Assembly: GCA_050249455.1 (NCBI GenBank)
Contig: JBFWQM010000018.1
Location: 1 to 37,727 of the forward strand
Source: JBFWQM01 sp050249455
GTDB taxonomy: Bacteria; Pseudomonadota; Alphaproteobacteria; MPNO01; VGEU01
Direction: 5' to 3'
DNA: 37,727 bases
Below, piece after piece: positions 9,012 through 17,672 of the stretch. Positions within the stretch are counted from its first letter, which is position 1. Each line of letters begins with the position of its first letter. A program made the translations under genes and the position numbers. Under the pieces are notes generated by a model that did no database searches, was not told where the DNA came from, and saw only the letters and a list, made by a program, of their open reading frames with translations.

Positions 9012-9473
9012 ATGCCGGAAGCCGACGCCGCCCGTCCCGCCGAGCCGGCGGAGCTGCAGGGCCACTTCATCGAAGACATGGCGGCCGGGATGACCGCCGT
9101 GCTGTCGCGCACGGTCACCGAGACCGACATCGTGCTGTTCGCCGGCATCTCCGGCGACACGAATCCGATCCACCTGTCCCAGGAATTCGCCGCCGGGTCG
9201 CCCTTCAAGGGCCGGGTGGCGCACGGGATGCTGACCGCCGGGCTGATTTCCGGCGTGCTGGGAACCCGCCTGCCGGGGCCCGGGGCGATCTACCTCAGCC
9301 AGAACCTCGCCTTCAAGGCGCCGGTGCGGATCGGCGACACCGTGACCGTGCGCGCCACCGTGACGGAGGTGAACCGCGAGCGCCGGCGGGTGACCATGAA
9401 GACCGTCTGCTCGGTCGGCGCGACCGTGGTGATCGACGGCGAGGCCGTGCTGCTGGTCCCGAAGAAGGGGTGA
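9012..9473 (+). CDS. MaoC-like (R)-specific enoyl-CoA hydratase
   Basis: Single hot-dog domain hydratase (PhaJ type) that adds water to trans-2-enoyl-CoA to give (R)-3-hydroxyacyl-CoA, connecting beta-oxidation with polyhydroxyalkanoate or other acyl pools. The 153-residue protein has the hydratase 2 motif FAGISGDTNPIH with the catalytic Asp49/His54 pair, followed by FKGRVAHGML and GPGAIYLSQNLAFKAPV. ATG 9012 follows AAGGAG by 7 nt. It has its own promoter and is separated from ribF by a hairpin. Natural substrate chain length cannot be read; phosphate-acetyltransferase fusions of this domain exist but none is present here. Confidence 0.88.
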   Translation: MPEADAARPAEPAELQGHFIEDMAAGMTAVLSRTVTETDIVLFAGISGDTNPIHLSQEFAAGSPFKGRVAHGMLTAGLISGVLGTRLPGPGAIYLSQNLAFKAPVRIGDTVTVRATVTEVNRERRRVTMKTVCSVGATVVIDGEAVLLVPKKG

Positions 9474-9477
9474 GCGC

Positions 9478-9497
9478 GGTCCGGCGCGGGCCGGACC
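9478..9497 (+). terminator. Hairpin downstream of the MaoC gene
   Basis: Perfect 8-bp stem GGTCCGGC / GCCGGACC around a GCGG loop, starting 4 nt after the MaoC stop codon. No T-run follows, so intrinsic termination is uncertain; ribF may partly be read through from the MaoC promoter. Confidence 0.4.
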
Positions 9498-9542
9498 GGC
9501 GCGTTGACTTGCGCCGGGCCGATGTTTAGGAAGTCCGGCAAG

Positions 9543-10529
9543 ATGCGGATTTTTCGCCATTATACCGGGGTCGCCGAGGCCGCGCGCAACGCGGTCGTGG
9601 CGCTCGGCAACTTCGACGGCGTCCACCGGGGCCACCAGCAGGTGATCGGGACGGCGGCCGCGGCCGCGCGCGCGGCCGGCGCGCCGCTGGCGGTGCTGAC
9701 GTTCGAGCCGCACCCGCGCCGCTTCTTTCGCCCCGACGAGCCGCCGTTCCAGCTCACCCCGCTGCGCAGCAAGGTGCGCTACGTCCGCTCGCTGGGGGTG
9801 GACGCCATGTTCATCTTCCCGTTCGACCACGAGCTGTCGCAGAAGCCCGCCGACCAGTTCGTCGCCGACGTGCTGGTGAACGGCATCCGCGCCCGCCATC
9901 TCGTCGTCGGCTACGACTTCGTGTTCGGCAAGGGCCGCACCGGCGACGTGGCGATGCTGCGCGCCGCCGCGGCGCGCGACGGCTTCGGCCTGACCTCGGT
10001 GGAGCCGGTGCGCGTCGCGTCGGGCGAGGTCTATTCCTCGACCAACATCCGCCGTGCGCTGGTGGAGGGCAAGCCCGCCGCGGCGGCGCAGCTGCTCGGC
10101 CGTTGCTGGGAGATCGAGGGACGGGTGGAGAAGGGCCAGCAGCGCGGCCGCACGATCGGGTTCCCCACCGCGAATGTCCCGCTCGACGAGTACATCCAGC
10201 CGGCGCTCGGCGTCTACGCCGTGTGGGCGGGGGTGGAGAAGGGCGGCGACACCGAATGGCACATGGGCGTCGCCAACATCGGCTGGCGCCCGACCTTCGA
10301 GGGCAACTTCGTCAACGTCGAGGTCTACCTGTTCGACTACGCCGACGACCTCTACGGCCAGATGCTGCGGGTCGCGCTGGTCGAGCACGTCCGCCCGGAG
10401 AAGAAATTCGACGGCATCGCGGCGCTGCGCGACCAGATCGCGCAGGACTGCAACGCCGCACGCACGCTCCTGGAAGGCATCGGCGAAGACGGGCTGCTCA
10501 GCCCGCCGCGCCGCGCCTGCATGATCTGA
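9543..10529 (+). CDS. ribF: Bifunctional riboflavin kinase / FAD synthetase
   Basis: Converts riboflavin to FMN and FMN to FAD. The N-terminal adenylyltransferase domain shows ALGNFDGVHRGHQQ (the HxGH-like nucleotide motif, near residue 20) and LTFEPHPRRFF. The C-terminal flavokinase domain shows GRTIGFPTANV (near residue 205), LGVYAVWAGV and the block NVEVYLFDYADDLYG. Total length 328 is normal. ATG 9543 gives the family N-terminus MRIFRHY; in-frame ATGs at 9522 and 9504 are less likely. It precedes ileS by 14 nt, a gene order common in proteobacteria (ribF-ileS-lspA), implying one operon. Confidence 0.96.
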   Translation: MRIFRHYTGVAEAARNAVVALGNFDGVHRGHQQVIGTAAAAARAAGAPLAVLTFEPHPRRFFRPDEPPFQLTPLRSKVRYVRSLGVDAMFIFPFDHELSQKPADQFVADVLVNGIRARHLVVGYDFVFGKGRTGDVAMLRAAAARDGFGLTSVEPVRVASGEVYSSTNIRRALVEGKPAAAAQLLGRCWEIEGRVEKGQQRGRTIGFPTANVPLDEYIQPALGVYAVWAGVEKGGDTEWHMGVANIGWRPTFEGNFVNVEVYLFDYADDLYGQMLRVALVEHVRPEKKFDGIAALRDQIAQDCNAARTLLEGIGEDGLLSPPRRACMI

Positions 10530-10543
10530 GCCCCGGCTGTCCC

Positions 10544-13375
10544 ATGGCGATCGACTACAAGAATACCGTGTTCCTGCCGAAGACCGAGTTCGCGATGCGG
10601 GCCAACCTGCCCGAGCGCGAGCCCGGCATCCTGGCGCGCTGGGAGCAGATGGACCTCTACCGCCAGCTGCGCGCGGCCTCGAAGGGGCGCGACAAGTTCG
10701 TGCTGCACGACGGCCCGCCCTACGCCAACGGCAACCTGCACATCGGCCACGCGCTCAACAAGATCCTGAAGGACGTCATCAACCGCTCGCAGCAGATGCT
10801 GGGCAAGGACGCCAACTACGTCCCCGGCTGGGACTGCCACGGTTTGCCGATCGAGTGGAAGATCGAGGAGCAGTACCGCGCCGCCGGCCGCGACAAGGAC
10901 GCGGTGCCGATCAACGAGTTCCGCCGCGAGTGCCGCGACTTCGCCGCGCACTGGATCGACGTCCAGCGCGAGGAGTTCAAGCGCCTGGGCGTCACCGGCG
11001 ACTGGGACAACCCGTACTCGACGATGACCTTCGCCGCCGAGGCGCAGATCGTGCGCGAGGTCGGCAAGTTCCTGATGAACGGCGGGCTGTACCGCGGCGC
11101 CAAGCCGGTGATGTGGTCGGTGGTGGAGAAGACCGCGCTGGCCGAGGCCGAGATCGAGTACCACGACCACACCTCGACCACGATCTTCGTGCGCTTCCCG
11201 GTGGCGAAGGCCTCGGACCCCGCGCTCGACGGCGCCTCGGTGGTGATCTGGACCACCACGCCCTGGACCATCCCCGGCAACCGCGCCGTCGCGTTCGGGC
11301 CGGAGATGGACTACGTCGTGATCCGCGTGACGGCGGTCGCCGACGGCAGCCGTGCCGTGGTCGGCGAGACGCTGCTCCTCGCCGCGGCGCTGAAGGACGC
11401 GGTGTGCGCCGAGACCGGCATCGCCGGCGCCGACGTCGTCGCGCAGCTGAAGGGCGCGGCGCTGATGGGCACGATCTGCCGCCATCCGTTCGCCGGCGCG
11501 GGCTACGACTTCGACGTGCCGCTGCTGCCCGGCGACCACGTCACGACGGAAGCCGGCACCGGCCTGGTCCACACCGCGCCGGGCCACGGCGTGGAGGACT
11601 TCGAGGTCGGCCAGAAATTCGGCCTCGACGCGCCGCAGACGGTGGCCGACGACGGTCGCTACTACGACCACGTGCCGCTGTTCGCCGGCGAGCACGTGTT
11701 CAAGGCGGACGGCAAGGTCGCCGATGCGCTGGCCGAGCGCGGGCGGCTGCTCCACCGCGGCAGGCTGGTGCATTCCTACCCGCACTCGTGGCGGTCGAAG
11801 GCGCCGCTGATCTTCCGCAACACGCCGCAGTGGTTCATCGGCATGGAGCAGAACGGCCTGCGCAAGACGGCGCTGCAGGCGATCGCCGACACCACTTTCT
11901 TCCCGGCCACCGGGCGCAACCGCCTGGGCTCGATGATCGAGAGCCGGCCCGACTGGTGCATCTCGCGCCAGCGCGCCTGGGGTGTGCCGATTGCGGTGTT
12001 CGTCAACAAGGCCACCGGCGAGCCGCTGCGCGACCCGGCGGTGCTGGAGCGCATCGTCGCGGCGGTGGAGGCGGAAGGCGCCGACACGTGGTTCGCGTCC
12101 GACCCGTCGCGCTTCCTCGGCAACGACCACGACCCGGGCGACTACGAGCAGATCAAGGACATTCTCGACGTCTGGTTCGAGTCGGGCTGCACCCACAGCT
12201 TCGTGCTGGAGGCGCGCGACGACCTGCAGTGGCCGGCCTCGCTGTACCTGGAGGGCTCGGACCAGCACCGCGGCTGGTTCCACTCCTCGCTGCTCGAATC
12301 CTGCGGCACGCGCGGGCGCGCGCCCTACGACGCGGTGCTGACGCACGGCTTCGTGCTGGCGGAGGCCGGCGTGAAGATGTCGAAGTCGCTCGGCAACGTC
12401 GTCGCGCCGCAGGAGATCATCAAGAACTTCGGCGCCGACATCCTGCGCATCTGGGTGGTCGCCTCGGACTATTCCGAGGACCTCAAGATCAGCCCCAAGA
12501 TCCTGGAGTACCAGGCCGACGCCTATCGCCGGCTGCGCAACACGCTGCGCTACGTGCTGGGCAACCTCGACGGCTTCGCCGCGGCCGAGCGCCTGCCGCC
12601 GGCGGAGATGCCGGAGCTCGATCGCTGGGTGCTGCACCGGCTGTGGGAGCTCGACGCGATGGTGCGCCGCTGCTGCGCCGAGTACGACTTCCACACGCTG
12701 TTCACCCAGCTGCACAATTTCTGCGCCGTCGACCTGTCGGCGTTCTACTTCGACGTCCGCAAGGACGCGCTGTACTGCGACGACCCGCGAAGCGCGTCGC
12801 GCCGCGCCGCCCGCACCGTGCTGGACGAGCTGTTCTCGTGCCTGACCGCGTGGCTCGCGCCGATCATCGCCTTCACGGCGGAGGAGGCGTGGCTCGCCCG
12901 CCACGGCGGCACCCCGCCGGCGGGGCAGGAGAGCGTGCACCTGCGCACCTTCCCCGAGGTGCCCGCGGCCTGGCGCGACGACGCGCTGGCGAAGAAGTGG
13001 GAGACCGTGCGCGCCGTGCGCCGCGTCGTTACCGGCGCGCTGGAGATCGAGCGGGCGGAGAAGCGCATCGGCGCCAGCCTGCAGGCGCACCCCACCGTGC
13101 ACCTGGCGGCGGAGCATCGCGCCACGCTCGCCGGCGTGGACCTGGCGGAGGTGACGATCACCTCCGGCCTCACGGTCTCGGATGCCGCGGCGCCGGCCGG
13201 CGCCTTCGCGCTGCCCGACGTGCCTGGTGTCGCGGTGGTCGCCGGCAAGGCCGACGGCGCGAAATGCGAGCGCTGCTGGAAGGTCCTGCCGGAGGTCGGC
13301 AGCGTCGCCGCGCACCCCACGCTGTGCCAGCGCTGCGCCGACGCGGTCGAGCATCGCCTTGCCGATGCCGGCTGA
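10544..13375 (+). CDS. ileS: Isoleucyl-tRNA synthetase
   Basis: Charges tRNA-Ile with isoleucine. The 943-residue class I synthetase has HIGH at 66-69, KMSKS at 611-615 and the editing domain (CP1) between them, including WTTTPWTIPGN and the GTGLVHTAPGHG stretch. A C-terminal zinc finger is made by Cys908/Cys911 and Cys928/Cys931 (CERCWK, CQRC). This is the bacterial eubacterial-type (mupirocin-sensitive class) architecture rather than the eukaryote-like one. Start ATG 10544 lies 14 nt after ribF. The 3' end overlaps lspA by 11 nt. No oddities seen. Confidence 0.98.
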   Translation: MAIDYKNTVFLPKTEFAMRANLPEREPGILARWEQMDLYRQLRAASKGRDKFVLHDGPPYANGNLHIGHALNKILKDVINRSQQMLGKDANYVPGWDCHGLPIEWKIEEQYRAAGRDKDAVPINEFRRECRDFAAHWIDVQREEFKRLGVTGDWDNPYSTMTFAAEAQIVREVGKFLMNGGLYRGAKPVMWSVVEKTALAEAEIEYHDHTSTTIFVRFPVAKASDPALDGASVVIWTTTPWTIPGNRAVAFGPEMDYVVIRVTAVADGSRAVVGETLLLAAALKDAVCAETGIAGADVVAQLKGAALMGTICRHPFAGAGYDFDVPLLPGDHVTTEAGTGLVHTAPGHGVEDFEVGQKFGLDAPQTVADDGRYYDHVPLFAGEHVFKADGKVADALAERGRLLHRGRLVHSYPHSWRSKAPLIFRNTPQWFIGMEQNGLRKTALQAIADTTFFPATGRNRLGSMIESRPDWCISRQRAWGVPIAVFVNKATGEPLRDPAVLERIVAAVEAEGADTWFASDPSRFLGNDHDPGDYEQIKDILDVWFESGCTHSFVLEARDDLQWPASLYLEGSDQHRGWFHSSLLESCGTRGRAPYDAVLTHGFVLAEAGVKMSKSLGNVVAPQEIIKNFGADILRIWVVASDYSEDLKISPKILEYQADAYRRLRNTLRYVLGNLDGFAAAERLPPAEMPELDRWVLHRLWELDAMVRRCCAEYDFHTLFTQLHNFCAVDLSAFYFDVRKDALYCDDPRSASRRAARTVLDELFSCLTAWLAPIIAFTAEEAWLARHGGTPPAGQESVHLRTFPEVPAAWRDDALAKKWETVRAVRRVVTGALEIERAEKRIGASLQAHPTVHLAAEHRATLAGVDLAEVTITSGLTVSDAAAPAGAFALPDVPGVAVVAGKADGAKCERCWKVLPEVGSVAAHPTLCQRCADAVEHRLADAG

Positions 13376-13892
13376 CCCGCATCGGCGGGCGTTCCGTCTG
13401 GCCCTGGTGGTCGCCGCGGCCGTCCTGGTCCTCGACCAGGCCACCAAGATCTGGATCGTCCATGACGTGATGGCGCCGCCGCGCATCATCCCGGTGACGC
13501 CGTTCTTCAACCTCGTGATGGTGTGGAACAAGGGCGCCAGCTTCGGCTTCCTCAACATCGGCGAGGCCTGGGTGCCGTGGCTCCTGTCCGCGGTCGCCGT
13601 GGTGGTGACGATCGCGCTGGTGGTGTGGCTGCGCCGCACCGACCGGACGTGGCTGGCCGCCGGGCTCGGCCTCATCATCGGCGGCGCGCTGGGCAACCTG
13701 ATCGACCGGCTGGTCTACGGCGCCGTCGCCGACTTCGTTCAGCTCTATGCCGGCCGGTTCTACTGGCCCGCCTTCAACGTTGCCGACACCGCGATCACCG
13801 TCGGCGTCGGCCTGGTCCTGCTCGACAGCTTCCTGGCGGACGGCAAGGAGAAGAAGCGCGCGGCGGACGGCGCCCGGGCCCCGTTGCCTTGA
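13365..13892 (+). CDS. lspA: Lipoprotein signal peptidase (signal peptidase II)
   Basis: Inner-membrane aspartyl protease that removes the signal peptide of prolipoproteins after diacylglyceryl modification. The 175-residue protein has four membrane spans and the family motifs VLDQATKIW, VWNKGASFG, GGALGNLIDR and FNVADTAI. The Asp in NLID and the Asp in NVAD are the catalytic pair. The ATG (13365) lies inside the last codons of ileS, so translation is coupled to it. Fittingly, the next gene encodes a lipoprotein. Its stop codon overlaps the -35 box of the next promoter. Confidence 0.97.
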   Translation: MPADPHRRAFRLALVVAAAVLVLDQATKIWIVHDVMAPPRIIPVTPFFNLVMVWNKGASFGFLNIGEAWVPWLLSAVAVVVTIALVVWLRRTDRTWLAAGLGLIIGGALGNLIDRLVYGAVADFVQLYAGRFYWPAFNVADTAITVGVGLVLLDSFLADGKEKKRAADGARAPLP

Positions 13893-13916
13893 AAAAGCCT
13901 TGAAAAACATTAATAT
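13889..13916 (+). promoter_or_regulatory. Predicted sigma-70 promoter of the DUF3035 lipoprotein gene
   Basis: TTGAAA (13889-13894), a 16-base spacer and TAATAT (13911-13916) make a strong housekeeping promoter, start near 13923. A second TTGAAA at 13900 is too close to serve as -35. The site allows the envelope genes downstream to be expressed independently of ileS-lspA. Confidence 0.65.
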
Positions 13917-13958
13917 GCCCGCGCGTCCCGCGCCTCGAAGCGCTGCAGGGGAAAACGC

Positions 13959-14555
13959 ATGATTCTTGCTGCTCACGGGCTTTTGCGCCGTCCCGGCCGC
14001 GTCGCCGTGCTGCTCGCCGCCACCGTGGCGCTCGCCGGCTGCGATTCGGCGAAGGAGGTCTTCGGCCTCAACAAGAGCTCGCCCGATGAGTTCGCGGTCG
14101 TCACCCGCGCGCCGCTGGTGATCCCGCCGGAGTTCGGCCTGCGGCCGCCGGAGCCGGGCGCCGCGCGGCCCCAGGACGCGCCCGCCGCCCAGGCGGCGCG
14201 CAACATCCTGGTGCGCAATGCGGGCGATGCCGGCCGCGGCGTCGGCAGCGGCGGCCCGGCGGGGCTGACGACCGGCGAATCGGCGCTGCTGCGCCAGGCC
14301 GGCGCGCTCAACGCCGATCCCCTGGTCCGCCGGGAGGTCGACCGCGAGACCACCGCGATGGTCGACGCCGACCGCGACTTCATGGACCGGCTGATGTTCT
14401 GGCAGAAGCAGCCGCCGCCCGGCAGCGCCGTCGATCCCGAGGCTGAGATGCGCCGGCTGCGCGAGAACGCCGCCGTCGGCGCGCCCGTCAACCAGGGCGA
14501 GACGCCGGTGATCGAGCGGCGCAAGAAGGCCCTGTTCGAAGGCATCTTCAACTGA
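13959..14555 (+). CDS. DUF3035 lipoprotein, BamF-like
   Basis: Alphaproteobacterial outer-membrane lipoprotein. The 198-residue protein has a signal peptide ending in a lipobox, LAGC, with acylated Cys28, followed by the conserved segment SSPDEFAVVTRAPLVIPPEF (split: SSPDEF then RAPLVIPPEF) typical of DUF3035. I recall that this family is linked to BamF, a lipoprotein of the beta-barrel assembly machine in alphaproteobacteria; that name is from memory and less certain than the family call. A flexible Gly/Pro/Ala-rich linker follows residue 65. SD AGGGGA precedes the ATG. Located directly after lspA and before two periplasmic M16 peptidases. Confidence 0.85.
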   Translation: MILAAHGLLRRPGRVAVLLAATVALAGCDSAKEVFGLNKSSPDEFAVVTRAPLVIPPEFGLRPPEPGAARPQDAPAAQAARNILVRNAGDAGRGVGSGGPAGLTTGESALLRQAGALNADPLVRREVDRETTAMVDADRDFMDRLMFWQKQPPPGSAVDPEAEMRRLRENAAVGAPVNQGETPVIERRKKALFEGIFN

Positions 14556-14599
14556 TCCGGCGCGGCGGCAGGCCGCGGCGCCGAGGAGTCGCTGCGTCC

Positions 14600-15949
14600 A
14601 TGTCGAACCGATTGATCGGACGCCTGTGCGGCGCGCTCGCCGCCGCCGCGATTGTGTTCGCGGGCGCCTCGGCGCGCGCCGCGGTCTTCAACCCGGAGAC
14701 GTTCACGCTGGCCAACGGCCTCCAGGTGGTGGTGGTCGCCAACCACCGCGCGCCGATCGTCATGCACATGGTCTGGTACAAGGTCGGCGCCGCCGACGAG
14801 GCGGCCGGCAAGTCCGGCATCGCGCACTTCCTCGAGCACCTGATGTTCAAGGGCACGCCCGACATCCCGCCCGGCCAGTTCTCGCGGATCGTCGCGCGCA
14901 ACGGCGGCCAGGACAACGCCTTCACCACCCAGGACTACACCGCCTATTTCCAGAAGGTCGCCAAGGACCGGCTCGACACGGTCATGAAGATCGAGGCCGA
15001 CCGGATGGCGAACCTGCGGCTCAGCGACGAACTCGTGCTGCCGGAGCGCGACGTGGTGCTGGAGGAGCGCCGGTCGCGCACCGACAACAACCCGGAATCG
15101 CTGCTGTACGAGCAGGTCCGCGCCGCGCTGTTCCTCAACCACCCCTACCGCATCCCGACGATCGGCTGGAAAAGCGAGATCGAGAAGCTCGGCACGGCCG
15201 ACGCGATCGAGTTCTACAAGCGCTGGTACCGGCCCAACAACGCGATCCTGATCGTCGCCGGCGACGTGACGGCCGCGGAGGTGCGCGCGCTCGCCGAGAA
15301 GCACTACGGCCCGATCCCGTCCGGGCCGGTGCCCGAGCGCGTGCGTGCCGACGAGCCGCCGCAGGTCGCCGCCCGCCGCGTCGAGCTCGACAGCGACCGC
15401 ATCCGCCAGCCGTCGTGGGGCCGCGTGTGGATCGCCCCGAGCTACCGCGCCGGCGCGACCGAGCATGCGATGCCGCTGCAGGTGCTGGCGGAGGTGCTCG
15501 GCACCGGCGCCACCAGCCGGCTCTACCGCAGCCTGGTGGTCGAGCAGGCGCTCGCCGCTTCGGTCGGGGTCTGGTACGGCGCGACCGCGGTGGACCTGTC
15601 CAACTTCACCGTCTCGGCGACGCCGCGCCCCGGCGTGACGCCGGAGGCGGTGGAGAAGGCGGTCGAGGAAGCGCTCGCCCGCGTCCTCAAGGACGGCGTG
15701 ACCGACGAGGAGGTTGCGCGCGCCAAGAAGCTGATGGTGCGCAACGCCGTCTTCGCCCGCGATTCGCTCGGCACGGCGCCCAACGCGCTCGGGCGCGCGC
15801 TCGCCTCGGGCGGGACCATCGACGACGTCGAGAAGTGGCCCGAGCGGATCGAGGCGGTGACCACCGAGCAGGTCAATGCCGCCGCCCGCGCGGTTTTGCT
15901 CCCGGAACACTCGGTGACCAGCGTGCTGCGGCCGAAGGGCGCGGGCTGA
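14600..15949 (+). CDS. M16-family zinc peptidase, catalytic subunit
   Basis: Exported pitrilysin-type zinc metallopeptidase. A signal peptide (residues 1-27, ending ASARA) precedes a catalytic M16 domain. The inverted zinc motif HFLEH is at 76-80 (His76, Glu79, His80) and the distal Glu ligand lies in VLEERRSR (about 155-156). A second, inactive M16 domain (M16C-like) follows from about residue 200 (YRPNNAILIVAGDV). Length 449 is typical. The next gene encodes a partner lacking the motif, so the two probably form a heterodimer as in other bacterial M16 pairs. Likely a periplasmic quality-control or peptide-degrading enzyme; substrate unknown. Confidence 0.93.
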   Translation: MSNRLIGRLCGALAAAAIVFAGASARAAVFNPETFTLANGLQVVVVANHRAPIVMHMVWYKVGAADEAAGKSGIAHFLEHLMFKGTPDIPPGQFSRIVARNGGQDNAFTTQDYTAYFQKVAKDRLDTVMKIEADRMANLRLSDELVLPERDVVLEERRSRTDNNPESLLYEQVRAALFLNHPYRIPTIGWKSEIEKLGTADAIEFYKRWYRPNNAILIVAGDVTAAEVRALAEKHYGPIPSGPVPERVRADEPPQVAARRVELDSDRIRQPSWGRVWIAPSYRAGATEHAMPLQVLAEVLGTGATSRLYRSLVVEQALAASVGVWYGATAVDLSNFTVSATPRPGVTPEAVEKAVEEALARVLKDGVTDEEVARAKKLMVRNAVFARDSLGTAPNALGRALASGGTIDDVEKWPERIEAVTTEQVNAAARAVLLPEHSVTSVLRPKGAG

Positions 15950-16020
15950 CCATGGGAAGCCTGTTTAGATCGTGGCGCGGATAGGCCCCCCTCGTGATGT
16001 GACGTGAGTCGATCGGATCG

Positions 16021-17349
16021 ATGATGCAAGTGTTCCTCCGCCGCCTCGCCGCCGTCGCGTTCCTGTTCCTGGTCGCGATCGCGCCGGCGCAGGCCGTCAC
16101 CATCGAGCGGGTGCACTCGCCCGGCGGGATCGAGGCATGGCTGGTACGCGACGCGACGGTGCCGCTGATCTCGATGCGCTTCGCCTTCCGCGGCGGGTCG
16201 CGGCTCGAGCCGGCGGGACGGGAAGGACTGGGCAACTTGGTCTCCGGCCTGCTCGACGAGGGGGCGGGCCCCTACGACTCGCAGGCGTTCCAGCGTGCGG
16301 TGGAGGACATCTCGATGCAGATGTCGTTCGGCGCCAGCCGCGACAACTTCCGCGGCTCGCTGCGGGTGCTGAACGAGTTCCGCGACCGGGGGATCGACCT
16401 CCTGGCGCTCGCGCTGTCGCAGCCGCGGTTCGAGGACGAGCCGGTGGCGCGCATTCGCGCCGGCACCATCGCCTCGCTCCGCCGCCAGTCGGAGGATCCG
16501 CAGCGCATCGCCGGCATCGAGTTCTTCAAGACCGTCTTTCCCGACCACGTCTATGGCCGGCCGTCGCAGGGCACGATCGAATCCGTCACCGCGATCACGC
16601 CCGCCGACATGCGCGCCTTCCTGGCGCGCCAGCTCGTGCGCGACCGGCTGTTCGTCGGCGTCGTCGGCGACATCGCGCCCGAGGCGCTGGGGCCGCTGCT
16701 CGACCGCGCGTTCGGCGCGCTGCCGGCGCGCGGCCCGGCCGAGGCTGTGCCGGAAGCGCAGGTCCAGGGCGCCGGCAAGGTGGTCGTCGTGCGCAAGAAG
16801 ATTCCGCAGAGCGTCGTCCTGCTCGGCGGCCAGGGCATCAAGCGCAACGACCCCGACTTCTACGCCGCGTTCGTGATGAACTACGTGCTGGGCGGCGGCG
16901 GCTTCTCCTCGCGCCTGTCGGAGGAGGTGCGCGAACGGCGCGGCCTCGCCTACGCCGTCTACAGCTATCTCAGCGCGCTCGATCGCGCCGCGCTGGTCAT
17001 GGGCAGCGTCGCCACCCAGAACCTGCGCGTGAAGGAATCGCTCGACCTCATCCGCGCCGAATGGGGCCGCATGGCCGAGGGCGGCGCCACCGAGGAAGAG
17101 CTCAAGGACGCCAAGACCTACATCAACGGCTCGTTCCCGCTGCGGCTCGATTCCACCGGCGCGGTCGCCGACCTCCTGGTCGACATCCAGCTCGACGACC
17201 TCGGCATCGATTATCTCGACAAGCGGGCGGACTATATCAACGCCGTAACCCGTGCCGACGTGCAGCGAGTCGCCGCGCGACTGCTCAAGCCCGATCAGCT
17301 GACCGTCGTCATCGTCGGCGACCCGGCCGGCGTGGAATCGACGCCATAA
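16021..17349 (+). CDS. M16-family peptidase-like protein, non-catalytic subunit
   Basis: Exported M16 homologue of 442 residues with signal peptide (RRLAAVAFLFLVAIAPAQA). Where active enzymes have HxxEH, this protein reads GLGNLVSGLLDEG, so it cannot bind catalytic zinc. It keeps the glycine-rich substrate-binding region of regulatory subunits (NYVLGGGGFSSRLSEEVRE, split: NYVLGGGGF then SSRLSEEVRE) and RGLAYAVYSYL. It is 71 nt downstream of the catalytic subunit and most likely partners it, completing the peptide chamber. ATG 16021 is followed directly by a second ATG. Confidence 0.92.
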   Translation: MMQVFLRRLAAVAFLFLVAIAPAQAVTIERVHSPGGIEAWLVRDATVPLISMRFAFRGGSRLEPAGREGLGNLVSGLLDEGAGPYDSQAFQRAVEDISMQMSFGASRDNFRGSLRVLNEFRDRGIDLLALALSQPRFEDEPVARIRAGTIASLRRQSEDPQRIAGIEFFKTVFPDHVYGRPSQGTIESVTAITPADMRAFLARQLVRDRLFVGVVGDIAPEALGPLLDRAFGALPARGPAEAVPEAQVQGAGKVVVVRKKIPQSVVLLGGQGIKRNDPDFYAAFVMNYVLGGGGFSSRLSEEVRERRGLAYAVYSYLSALDRAALVMGSVATQNLRVKESLDLIRAEWGRMAEGGATEEELKDAKTYINGSFPLRLDSTGAVADLLVDIQLDDLGIDYLDKRADYINAVTRADVQRVAARLLKPDQLTVVIVGDPAGVESTP

Positions 17350-17672
17350 GGTCGATTCGGGGCCCCAAAAAGCACGCGGGAGGAAGGCGGTCGCCTGTCC
17401 CCCCGCGCCATTGCAGCCAGCCCCCCACGACGGCAGCCCGAGCCCGAACGCCCGATCTGTCGCCCCGCTGGCCGCAACTCGATGTCCGTTGCGCCGACGG
17501 CCGCCGCCGCCGGTAAAGCCTGCGGATGCGCTTGCATCCGACGTCAAAATTTGACCGCATGGCGGTGCTTTCCGGGTGTGATCTTTCTGTGTCTACCCGG
17601 ATGCGCGGCAAGCTGGTTCTTTCGCAACGGCGGGCTTCTTTTGCGACTCGCCGCGCCCCGCTACGGTAGTGC
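17350..17672. other. Intergenic region with two adjacent inverted repeats, upstream of mutL
   Basis: 323 nt without a convincing gene. Two perfect inverted repeats lie three bases apart: CGGATGC-GCTT-GCATCCG (17523-17540, hairpin) and GTCAAA-A-TTTGAC (17543-17555, an operator-like palindrome). The remainder is GC-rich and shows no clear sigma-70 promoter; TTGCGA (17641) with TACGGT (17662) is a poor match with short spacing. Confidence 0.5.

Noticed and set aside
10352..13696. 1114-codon minus-strand frame opposite ribF-ileS-lspA
   Set aside because: It spans three clearly recognised genes and its translation has no family signature; length arises from GC-rich codon bias.
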